Origin: DASUVM01 sp036378955 | GTDB taxonomy: Bacteria > Patescibacteriota > Saccharimonadia > Saccharimonadales > Saccharimonadaceae | Assembly (NCBI GenBank): GCA_036378955.1 | Contig: DASUVM010000001.1 | Coordinates: 1-16,296 of the forward strand | Direction of reading: 5' to 3' | DNA length: 16,296 nucleotides | Shown: positions 1 to 4,649 of the stretch, piece after piece | Layout of the letters: each line of letters starts with the position of its first letter | Position numbering within the stretch: the stretch's first letter is position 1 | Made by a program: the position numbers and the translations under genes | The notes under the pieces: generated by a model | Database searches by the model: none | Told to the model about the DNA's origin: nothing | What the model saw: only the letters and a program-made list of their open reading frames with translations

Positions 1-210
1 TTCATTCTGTCGCCACCACACCCACAACAAAAGAAACAAGTTCTTGCCACGTGGCAACTCACCCTACTCCATGCCAGACCAAAAATTGAATGCGTCTTTG
101 ACTACCTCAAGGAACACTTGCTCCTGGTCACTTCGTTCCCAGGGAGTGTGAACGGCTACGCCGTTCACTATATACGGACACTGCTGGCGTACCAGTTACT
201 TAAGGGGTGA
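1..210 (+). CDS. DDE transposase, C-terminal 69 residues (IS982-like), partial
   Basis: The reading frame is open from base 1 to a TGA at 208-210 and lacks its N-terminus at the window edge. The protein shows a region RPKIECVFDYLKEH followed by an S-F-P-x-S-V-N-G-Y segment and an H-Y-I-R-T-L-L-A-Y-Q-L end. This matches the C-terminal end of IS982/IS4-type DDE transposases, where the Glu of the I-E-x-x-F-x-x-L-K motif is the third catalytic acid. The family role is cut-and-paste movement of the IS. This copy has Gly at codon 48 where the right-hand copy has Arg; Arg is what is usually seen in the R-S-x-x-G-Y context, so the left copy may be mutated. The family name is from recognition and is less sure than the transposase call. 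Confidence 0.75.
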   Translation, partial: FILSPPHPQQKKQVLATWQLTLLHARPKIECVFDYLKEHLLLVTSFPGSVNGYAVHYIRTLLAYQLLKG

Positions 211-229
211 GGGGTTTCGGGATTCAGGT
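1..229 (+). mobile_element. 3' end of an insertion sequence (IS982-like), left copy
   Basis: This stretch holds the transposase C-terminus followed by a 19-base tail ending at 229. Bases 89-229 match the reverse complement of 16156-16296 at 140 of 141 positions, with no gap; the only difference is at 142 (G) against 16243 (A in the same sense). Identity stops abruptly at 229/16156, so that is taken as the IS terminus. Read outward-in, the tip starts ACCTGAATCCCGAAACCCC, which would be the terminal inverted repeat. The other IS end and any target duplication lie outside the window. The family assignment rests on the protein. Confidence 0.8.
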
Positions 230-370
230 CTTATTAATTCTATTAAACCAATGTTCATTCAGTTGCAACTGCGAATGAAGGCCGAGAAGCCACGAAGCAT
301 CGTCTTCTTCTAATACGGGAGTTGACTTAAACCGCTCCCTCGGGTGTATTGTTTCTTTAGCTTCGGCCAT
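224..370 (-). pseudogene. Small ORF after grpE, truncated by the IS
   Basis: An ATG at 370 opens a frame of 47 native codons that runs to base 230. It then enters the IS, whose first bases (ACC TGA) add one residue and a stop. The product is hydrophilic, beginning MAEAKETIHPRERF and containing EEDDASWLLGLHSQLQ. I do not recognise it, and it is not the DnaK N-terminus expected after grpE. It starts 37 bases after the grpE stop on the same strand, so it may have been the next gene of the hrcA-grpE operon. There is no Shine-Dalgarno sequence before the ATG and an in-frame TAA lies upstream. The ORF could also be chance, but it is open right up to the IS border. Confidence 0.4.
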
Positions 371-406
371 ACAGAAATAGTGGTAATAAGGTTAATTAAA
401 TTAGTA

Positions 407-877
407 TTACGAACGAGAAACTTTTACTAAACTATGGCGCATAACGCTGCCGTCAAGCATGTAGCCAGCCTGCAGCTCTTCAATAACCACCTCTTCACCT
501 TCGCCGTCTTCAGCCTGAATGGCCTCGTGCAGTTCAGGGTTAAAAGGTGTACCAGGCGACGCTTCGATACGTTTAACGCCCAAGGCTTCAAGAGATTTTT
601 CAAGATTTTTCGCCAAGCTTTCAATACCTTGCACCCATTTGTTGTCTGCCAGCTCTTTTGGTGTATGCTGGGTGGCGCGCTCAATATTATCAATAACGGG
701 CAGCAGTTTTAAAATAGCCGTGCGGCGACCGGCTTCTCTTGCACGATTAATATCGGTGTCGACCCGCTTGCGGTAGTTTTCAAAATCTGCCCGGGTGCGC
801 TGTAGATCAAGCGTTAACTCGCCGAGTTGCTGTTCGTGTTCTTTTTCTGCTTGTGGAGTTTTCTTTGCTTTTGACAT
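407..877 (-). CDS. grpE: GrpE, nucleotide exchange factor of DnaK
   Basis: GrpE releases ADP from the Hsp70 chaperone DnaK in the cytoplasm. The 156-residue protein has the typical plan: a charged N-terminus, a long coiled-coil region (about residues 10-60, with RADFENYRKR), and the C-terminal beta domain with the family signature around G-T-P-F-N-P-E-L-H-E-A-I (about 108-119) and ending G-x-V-M-R-H-S-L-V-K-V. The start at 877 has an ideal ribosome site: AGGAGG lies at 891-896, inside the last codons of hrcA, which ends only 4 bases upstream. The gene is therefore translated from the hrcA message and should share CIRCE/HrcA heat-shock control. dnaK is not downstream; a short truncated ORF and the IS are. 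Confidence 0.95.
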   Translation of the reverse strand: MSKAKKTPQAEKEHEQQLGELTLDLQRTRADFENYRKRVDTDINRAREAGRRTAILKLLPVIDNIERATQHTPKELADNKWVQGIESLAKNLEKSLEALGVKRIEASPGTPFNPELHEAIQAEDGEGEEVVIEELQAGYMLDGSVMRHSLVKVSRS

Positions 878-881
878 ATGT

Positions 882-1595
882 TTATAATACCTCCTCTAAC
901 ATTGCTCCGGCATGTCGCACCAGTCTCATAACGCGTGCGTAACTCTGCCTAGTGGGGCCAAGCACACCGATATAACTGGCGTCTGAATATGGCGAACGAA
1001 ACCGGCTAATTATAAGGCTGCAGCCGCTGGCTTTGCCAATTGGATTTTCTTGCCCTATATACACATTGAGTGGCTGGTTTGGCACGGCTTCGCGAAGCCA
1101 TGGCTCAAGGTTATCGAGCAGCCGAGCAACTTGCTGCACATGCTCACCGTGGGCAAATTCAGGTTGGCCAAAAAGATTACCGATTCCGCTTATATAAAGC
1201 TGGTCGCCAATGGTTGCAAGGCCTAAGTTATGTGTGAGGTCAACCAAACTGTCGACCGCGCTTCGAATTGCACGATCAGCCCGCGTCACATGTGTTGCCA
1301 CCCGCGCATCGATCGCCCTCGCACTGCGATCGATAAGCTCTTTTGACCCACTTGCGTCACGAAGCTCATTCAGTTGGTTAACATAGAAACGATAGCCTTT
1401 GTCGGTTGGTACGCGGCCGGCGCTGGTATAGGGCTGGGCTATAAAGCCAAATTCTTCAAGCCGCACCATTTCAGCCCGAATTGTAGCGCTTGAAACATTA
1501 AAAAGCTTGGCCAGCGTAACACTTCCAACAGGCGACGCCACTTCAGCATACTGTTCAATAATTGCGGCTAATATTTTTGCTTGTCGTTCGGTCAT
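882..1595 (-). CDS. hrcA: HrcA, heat-shock transcriptional repressor (compact form)
   Basis: HrcA binds CIRCE operators and represses chaperone genes; GroEL usually helps it fold. Residues 1-75 form the winged-helix DNA-binding domain (MTERQAKILAAIIEQY, then V-S-S-A-T-I-R-A-E-M and S-A-G-R-V-P-T-D-K-G-Y-R-F-Y-V). The C-terminus keeps the GAF-like end (V-Y-I-G-Q-E-N-P and Y-I-G-V-L-G-P-T-R-Q-S-Y-A-R-V). At 237 residues it is about 100 shorter than HrcA of Bacillus (about 340), so the middle of the effector domain is reduced. The ATG at 1595 lies about 10 bases from a TAAAAT -10 box and has no SD, so translation may be leaderless or nearly so. A CIRCE element overlaps its promoter, indicating autorepression. 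It is followed by grpE after 4 bases. Confidence 0.93.
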   Translation of the reverse strand: MTERQAKILAAIIEQYAEVASPVGSVTLAKLFNVSSATIRAEMVRLEEFGFIAQPYTSAGRVPTDKGYRFYVNQLNELRDASGSKELIDRSARAIDARVATHVTRADRAIRSAVDSLVDLTHNLGLATIGDQLYISGIGNLFGQPEFAHGEHVQQVARLLDNLEPWLREAVPNQPLNVYIGQENPIGKASGCSLIISRFRSPYSDASYIGVLGPTRQSYARVMRLVRHAGAMLEEVL

Positions 1596-1605
1596 GCTGC
1601 TTTAA

Positions 1606-1634
1606 ATTTTAGCCGATCTGGCACTCGGTGTCAA
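1606..1634 (-). promoter_or_regulatory. Strong sigma-70-type promoter of hrcA-grpE
   Basis: On the minus strand there is a perfect -35 TTGACA (1629-1634), a 17-base spacer and a -10 TAAAAT (1606-1611). The expected transcription start is near 1599, only about 4 bases before the hrcA ATG at 1595. The CIRCE operator covers the -35 box and spacer, so bound HrcA would block RNA polymerase. Confidence 0.85.
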
Positions 1635-1644
1635 AGAGTGCCAG
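1618..1644. promoter_or_regulatory. CIRCE operator (HrcA binding site)
   Basis: CTGGCACTC, nine bases, GAGTGCCAG: a perfect 9-9-9 inverted repeat. The known CIRCE consensus is TTAGCACTC-N9-GAGTGCTAA; the inner GCACTC/GAGTGC core is intact and the outer changes are symmetrical. It lies between the hrcA start and the gmk-like gene and overlaps the hrcA promoter. Confidence 0.95.
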
Positions 1645-1702
1645 GATTAAACGAATTTTTACTAGACCCGTTTAACCTTCGGGCTCATCTGTAAGCAGCC
1701 CA

Positions 1703-2434
1703 TCAAAGAGTAGCTAGCAGCTCGCTTGTTTGCTGCTTTAATTTTTTAACCAACTGCCGTGCTGCTTGCTGCAGGCTTTCGTTAACTTCACCTTGCTCAA
1801 GCGCTTCAAGTTGCTGAGTTGCGTGCTTAACAGTGTCGTTAATAACAAACTGAAAGTAATGGCGCTTCTCGGGCAGGCCGAAAATAATTTCAGCAGTTTG
1901 CAGGCGGCGTTTAAATTCTTCCGGTGTCATTTCGCCGCGGGCTTTCATGCGGCGCATCCATTCTTCAAAACTGGGTGGCAAGACCATTATTGCAAGGGTG
2001 TCGGGTTTATGGGTAACAAAATAGTGAGCGCCGCCAAGATCAACATCACTAATAGCGACTCTGTGCTCTTTCTGTACTCTTTCCAGTTCAGCAATGTTTA
2101 CCCCTGAAACCTGTTGGCCATGAATAACCTCGGCTTCAATGTAGCGGCCGGCTTTTATATCCTCTAACACCTCTGCTTCAGTGCGAAACCAATATTCAAC
2201 TCCGTCTTGCTCGAGCACGCCGTCATTCACCCGCTTTCTTCGAGTTGTGTCTGAAATAATGAAATGATATTTCCCAGTTTTTACTAGTTCGCGAATAATA
2301 GTATTGCGCCCGCCCGAGCTAGGGGCCAACAAAAGCACCAACCGCACACCGGCTAATACCTTCTCGGCCTCGGGTGACATGCGATAGTGGGTTAATAACG
2401 ACCTAAATTCATCAATATGTTTTAAATGATTCAT
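1703..2434 (-). CDS. Guanylate-kinase-like protein with degenerate P-loop
   Basis: Guanylate kinases convert GMP and ATP to GDP and ADP. This 243-residue protein follows the family: a beta strand into the P-loop (about 33-45), S-D-T-T-R-R-K-R (61-68) and D-G-V-E-Y-W-F (77-83) of the GMP-binding region, A-I-S-D-V-D-L-G-G-A (127-136), and P-P-S-F-E-E-W-M-R-R-M-K-A-R-G (153-167) of the lid. The P-loop reads APSSGGRNT where active enzymes have GPSGxGKST: the Lys that contacts phosphate is Arg, the following Ser is Asn and the first Gly is Ala. There is also an N-terminal extension of about 28 residues and a longer helical C-terminus. It may be a weak, altered or non-catalytic kinase. It has its own promoter and no SD at the ATG (2434). 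Confidence 0.8.
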   Translation of the reverse strand: MNHLKHIDEFRSLLTHYRMSPEAEKVLAGVRLVLLLAPSSGGRNTIIRELVKTGKYHFIISDTTRRKRVNDGVLEQDGVEYWFRTEAEVLEDIKAGRYIEAEVIHGQQVSGVNIAELERVQKEHRVAISDVDLGGAHYFVTHKPDTLAIMVLPPSFEEWMRRMKARGEMTPEEFKRRLQTAEIIFGLPEKRHYFQFVINDTVKHATQQLEALEQGEVNESLQQAARQLVKKLKQQTSELLATL

Positions 2435-2467
2435 GCAAGCTCAAGAGAACACTCATTATTTTCTTGA

Positions 2468-2496
2468 ATTATAGAATAAAAATGAGTAATACGAAA
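2468..2496 (-). promoter_or_regulatory. Probable promoter of the guanylate-kinase-like gene
   Basis: A perfect -10 TATAAT (2468-2473) lies 17 bases after a weak -35 TTTCGT (2491-2496) on the minus strand. The predicted leader is about 27 bases, with no SD before the ATG at 2434. Confidence 0.5.
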
Positions 2497-2503
2497 GTTA
2501 TTA

Positions 2504-2716
2504 TTAAGAAGTTTTCTGGTTTGAGCCTGTGTGCGGTGCGCCGCCATAGACGCTTGCACCATATGCCTTAGCGTCAGTGCCGCTGTTTGTCATAGAAGTC
2601 ACTGCCTTGAGCACCGTGGCAACACCGGTAATTGCCGCAAACCCTATGCCGAGGTGTTTTAAGAAATCTTTTCTATCCATTCGTTTCTGAAGCAGTTTGT
2701 TGACGTCTGGTTTCAT
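2504..2716 (-). CDS. Small protein with Tat-like N-terminus and AYGASxYG motif
   Basis: This 70-residue protein is not recognised as a named family. Its N-terminal part, KRMDRKDFLKHLGIG (residues 11-25) followed by a moderately hydrophobic stretch to about 40, resembles a twin-arginine signal (consensus S/T-R-R-x-F-L-K), with the second Arg replaced by Lys. Residues 51-59 read AYGASVYGG, and a near-identical motif (AYGASAYGQ) occurs in the small protein at 4101. It stands directly downstream of tatC, which makes a link to Tat export attractive but unproven. The ATG at 2716 has an AGGA ribosome site 7 bases upstream and the gene has its own strong promoter. It could instead be a membrane-anchored small protein that is not a Tat substrate. 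Confidence 0.7.
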   Translation of the reverse strand: MKPDVNKLLQKRMDRKDFLKHLGIGFAAITGVATVLKAVTSMTNSGTDAKAYGASVYGGAPHTGSNQKTS

Positions 2717-2758
2717 GTTTGTTCCTGTTGTTTATAAGTTATGCAAGAGCTTATGTAT

Positions 2759-2788
2759 ATAATAATCACTAGCGTTATATGGTGTCAA
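2759..2788 (-). promoter_or_regulatory. Promoter of the small Tat-like protein gene
   Basis: On the minus strand there is a perfect -35 TTGACA (2783-2788), an 18-base spacer and a -10 TATTAT (2759-2764). The predicted leader of about 36 bases carries an SD before the ATG at 2716. The promoter lies in the gap just after the tatC stop (2803), so this gene is expressed separately from tatC. Confidence 0.7.
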
Positions 2789-2802
2789 GCTTCAGCGACC
2801 AA

Positions 2803-3876
2803 CTACATAGGTGACATGCCGTCAATACGAAAAACTGGGCGCTGACGCATAAGCGGTGCTGCTTGAGGCGGCCGTTCGGGTACGCGAAGCGCTCCTCGCT
2901 TTTCAGATTGTGCTGACTCTGGCGGTGTTTGAGACTGACGAGCCATAAATCCATCAACCGTTCTCATAGGGCGAGGCTGCTCTGTAGCTGGCGCCATCGG
3001 CTGTAATGCTTTTTGGGGCTGCTTTGCCTGCAGCAGCTCTTTTACCTCTTGAGCGGTGGCTGGAGCGACCTTCGCTACGGGTTGCGCTTTGATTTTTTGC
3101 TTTCGTTTTGCGCGGCTTATCATAACCAACACCGCTACAACACCAATTTGATAAATGGCGATAAGCGGCACGGCAATCATCGCCTGGTTAACTACATCGG
3201 GGGTTGGCGTAATAAGCGCCGCCGCTATAAAAGCAAATAAAATAATAAACCGCTCGCTCTTTAAGAGACCACCGGGCTTCATGGGTTTGATCCAATGCCA
3301 AAAAATGAGCAAAAGTGGCAGCTGAAACAAGAGCCCCAGGCCAGCAACATAACTTAAGAAGAAGTTGAGGTATGAATCGGCCGTTAAGCTAGGCAACACT
3401 TCGCTGCCAGCAAACGTTGAAAGAAAGTGAAGCGCCGCCGGAACAGCCAAGAAATACCCATATCCCACGCCGGCAAGCATCAAAATAACGGCAAAACTGA
3501 CAACTTTGGTTGCCGAGCGCCGGGCGTATAAGGGTAGCGCCGGTCGCACAAAGGCATACAGCTGGTAGCTCATCATGGGTGCCGACGCAATAATGCCCGC
3601 ATAGAGCGTTATTTGAAAAATAAAGCTAAAACCACCGCCCGGTGTTAAATAAATGAGCTTTTGGCCATTGAGCGGCTGCATAACCAACTGCACCAACTGG
3701 TCATGAAAATTATAGGCAACCCCAGAAGTTACCAAAAATACAAGTGCCACCCACAAGACTCGGCGACGTAGCTCTTTGATATGATCAGAGAAAGCTGCGA
3801 GCTGAGCCGGTTTTGTGTGGTTAAGATTCTTTGCTGGTCTTGGCTTTTGTTGCTTTACCTTTTGCGCCATCATCAT
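2803..3876 (-). CDS. tatC: TatC, twin-arginine translocase receptor subunit, with long C-terminal tail
   Basis: TatC recognises twin-arginine signals in the membrane and works with TatA. The core (about residues 26-255) fits the family: F-S-D-H-I-K-E-L-R-R-R before TM1, six hydrophobic segments, R-P-A-L at 111-114 and T-P-T-P-D at 223-227. Two membrane-face glutamates conserved in E. coli (E103 in ERR, E170 in FEVP) are here Ala (L-Y-A-R-R, about 118) and Gln (L-F-Q-L-P, about 185); the E15 equivalent is kept. A tail of about 100 residues rich in Pro, Gln, Lys and Arg follows; TatC is normally about 250 long. The start at 3876 (three ATGs in a row, AAGGG upstream) overlaps the tatA end by 56 bases in another frame; no later start would keep the N-terminal helix motif. 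Confidence 0.93.
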   Translation of the reverse strand: MMMAQKVKQQKPRPAKNLNHTKPAQLAAFSDHIKELRRRVLWVALVFLVTSGVAYNFHDQLVQLVMQPLNGQKLIYLTPGGGFSFIFQITLYAGIIASAPMMSYQLYAFVRPALPLYARRSATKVVSFAVILMLAGVGYGYFLAVPAALHFLSTFAGSEVLPSLTADSYLNFFLSYVAGLGLLFQLPLLLIFWHWIKPMKPGGLLKSERFIILFAFIAAALITPTPDVVNQAMIAVPLIAIYQIGVVAVLVMISRAKRKQKIKAQPVAKVAPATAQEVKELLQAKQPQKALQPMAPATEQPRPMRTVDGFMARQSQTPPESAQSEKRGALRVPERPPQAAPLMRQRPVFRIDGMSPM

Positions 3877-4030
3877 CTTGCATACCCTTACGGAGTTCTT
3901 TCATTGATGAACCGATGCTGCGTGAAAGCTGTGGCAATTTTGTGGCGCCAAACAACAAAACCAGAATCACTAAAATTATGATTAATTCTGGTGTCCCAAG
4001 CCCTAATAAATCTGCAAACTGCGTTGGCAT
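3821..4030 (-). CDS. tatA: TatA, pore-forming subunit of twin-arginine translocase
   Basis: TatA oligomers form the passage for folded proteins engaged by TatC. The 69-residue protein has the standard architecture: a single TM helix (about 15-32, PELIIILVILVLLFG), the F-G hinge followed by K-L-P-Q-L-S-R-S-I-G, then an amphipathic helix (S-M-K-E-L-R-K-G) and a short charged tail with several Lys and Asp. The ATG at 4030 has GAGGGA at 4040-4045, nine bases upstream. tatC starts inside its last 19 codons in a different frame, so the two are translationally coupled. No second TatA or TatB-like gene is present, as in minimal TatAC systems. Confidence 0.95.
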   Translation of the reverse strand: MPTQFADLLGLGTPELIIILVILVLLFGATKLPQLSRSIGSSMKELRKGMQDDDGAKGKATKAKTSKES

Positions 4031-4035
4031 ACTAC

Positions 4036-4064
4036 TTGTTCCCTCACTCTATGTGCTATATACT
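4036..4064 (+). promoter_or_regulatory. Promoter of the small sorting-tail protein gene
   Basis: On the plus strand TTGTTC (4036-4041), 17 bases and TATACT (4059-4064) form a good promoter, with a second possible -10 TATAGT at 4071-4076. It sits in the 70-base divergent gap with tatA, whose own promoter must overlap it. Confidence 0.55.
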
Positions 4065-4100
4065 TCATGGTATAGTGGTTTTGTTTAAAAGGCAAGCAAC

Positions 4101-4322
4101 ATGATACAAAATTTCGTTCTCACTTTATTGGCAGATTACAACTGTGGCGCTTATGGTGCTAGTGCCTATGGGCAACAGTGCGTTGCCGCCAGCGGCACCG
4201 ATGGCCTAGCCGGCACCGGCTACAATATTATTATTCCGGTTGCATTTGGCTTGGCGCTAGTGATTGCTGCCGCTATATGGGTTGCGAAAGTTATGCTTCG
4301 TCGCCGACAAGCTCAGAAGTAA
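4101..4322 (+). CDS. Small surface-type protein with AYGASxYG motif and LAxTG sorting-like tail
   Basis: A 73-residue protein of unknown family. It begins with a short hydrophobic segment (residues 1-11), then a Cys-, Tyr- and Gly-rich stretch with AYGASAYGQ at 17-25. A classical cell-wall anchoring layout ends it: LAGTG (36-40), a 25-residue TM helix (about 42-66) and a basic tail R-R-R (67-69). LAxTG is the motif known for class E sortases of Actinobacteria; LPxTG is the commoner form. The Tyr-Gly-rich motif is shared with the 70-residue protein at 2504. It is transcribed divergently from tatA and converges with the next gene, with stops 2 bases apart. Only a weak SD (AAGG) precedes the ATG; an in-frame TAA shortly upstream limits the start. 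Sortase attachment is inferred; no sortase gene is in the window. Confidence 0.7.
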   Translation: MIQNFVLTLLADYNCGAYGASAYGQQCVAASGTDGLAGTGYNIIIPVAFGLALVIAAAIWVAKVMLRRRQAQK

Positions 4323-4324
4323 TT

Positions 4325-4534
4325 TCATTCCTCTTGAGCATTTTGCGACTCCCCGTCAGTGAGTAAAATGTCGCCAGTATTATTACCTGGTGACACGATT
4401 TTAATCTTGCCAGCTATCTCGACTCTTTGACATTGACAACGAAGGCACATAGCCTTAACGAATGGATTTATTGCATCTATGGCCGTCCACTCATGTTCAC
4501 AATCTATAAATGACTGTTTACTAGTGTTTTCCAT
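4325..4534 (-). CDS. Small zinc-ribbon-like protein
   Basis: A 69-residue protein, MENTSKQSFIDCEHEW onward, not assignable to a named family. C12-x-H14-E-W and a later C-L-R-C-Q-C cluster could bind zinc in a ribbon-like knuckle, as in other small C-x-H / C-x2-C proteins; the C-terminus is acidic. I place the start at 4534 because AGGAGGAA lies immediately upstream. The frame stays open to 4624, but the added residues would be encoded by a terminator-like hairpin, so the longer form is unlikely. It converges with the gene at 4101. A hairpin with a T-run sits between its likely promoter and its start. Confidence 0.6.
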   Translation of the reverse strand: MENTSKQSFIDCEHEWTAIDAINPFVKAMCLRCQCQRVEIAGKIKIVSPGNNTGDILLTDGESQNAQEE

Positions 4535-4535
4535 A

Positions 4536-4543
4536 TTCCTCCT
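4536..4543 (-). promoter_or_regulatory. Ribosome binding site fixing the start at 4534
   Basis: AGGAGGAA on the minus strand, only 3 bases from AGGAGG to the ATG. The spacing is tight, but the site is full-length complementary to 16S rRNA and there is no better start in the frame. Confidence 0.6.
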
Positions 4544-4556
4544 ATAAAGTGTAAAT

Positions 4557-4585
4557 AAAAAAAGAAGAGCATGACTGCTCGTCTT
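4557..4585 (-). terminator. Hairpin with T-run after lepA (terminator or attenuator)
   Basis: On the minus strand a 10-pair stem with one mismatch (arms 4576-4585 and 4562-4571, loop of 4) is followed at once by seven T (4557-4563, partly in the stem), then ATTT. It is a rho-independent terminator that fits the end of lepA (stop at 4650). Because a promoter-like pair lies between lepA and the hairpin, it could instead or also act as an attenuator for the gene starting at 4534. Confidence 0.75.
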
Positions 4586-4594
4586 CTTGTCGTT

Positions 4595-4624
4595 AATATA
4601 CCATAGCCCTGAAGCTTTACGCAA
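4595..4624 (-). promoter_or_regulatory. Possible promoter upstream of the hairpin
   Basis: TTGCGT (4619-4624), 18 bases, TATATT (4595-4600) on the minus strand. A transcript from here would start near 4588, run through the terminator-like hairpin and then reach the SD at 4536-4543. Confidence 0.45.
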
Positions 4625-4649
4625 GCGTTAATTTACTTGTATGATATCT

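Noticed and set aside
148..168. Perfect 9-bp hairpin with 3-base loop resembling the subterminal palindrome of IS200/IS605 or a REP
   Set aside because: It lies inside the DDE transposase reading frame and encodes V-N-G-Y-A-V-H, part of a conserved protein segment. The protein is not an HUH transposase.
1654..1701. Possible terminator between the gmk-like gene and hrcA (GGGCT/AGCCC stem)
   Set aside because: A stem of 5 with an 11-base loop, no T-run, and competing pairings with a nearby CCCG/CGGG; not convincing.
4535..4624. Longer form of the zinc-ribbon-like protein starting at 4624
   Set aside because: The extra 30 residues are encoded by a terminator-like hairpin and its T-run; the SD points to 4534.
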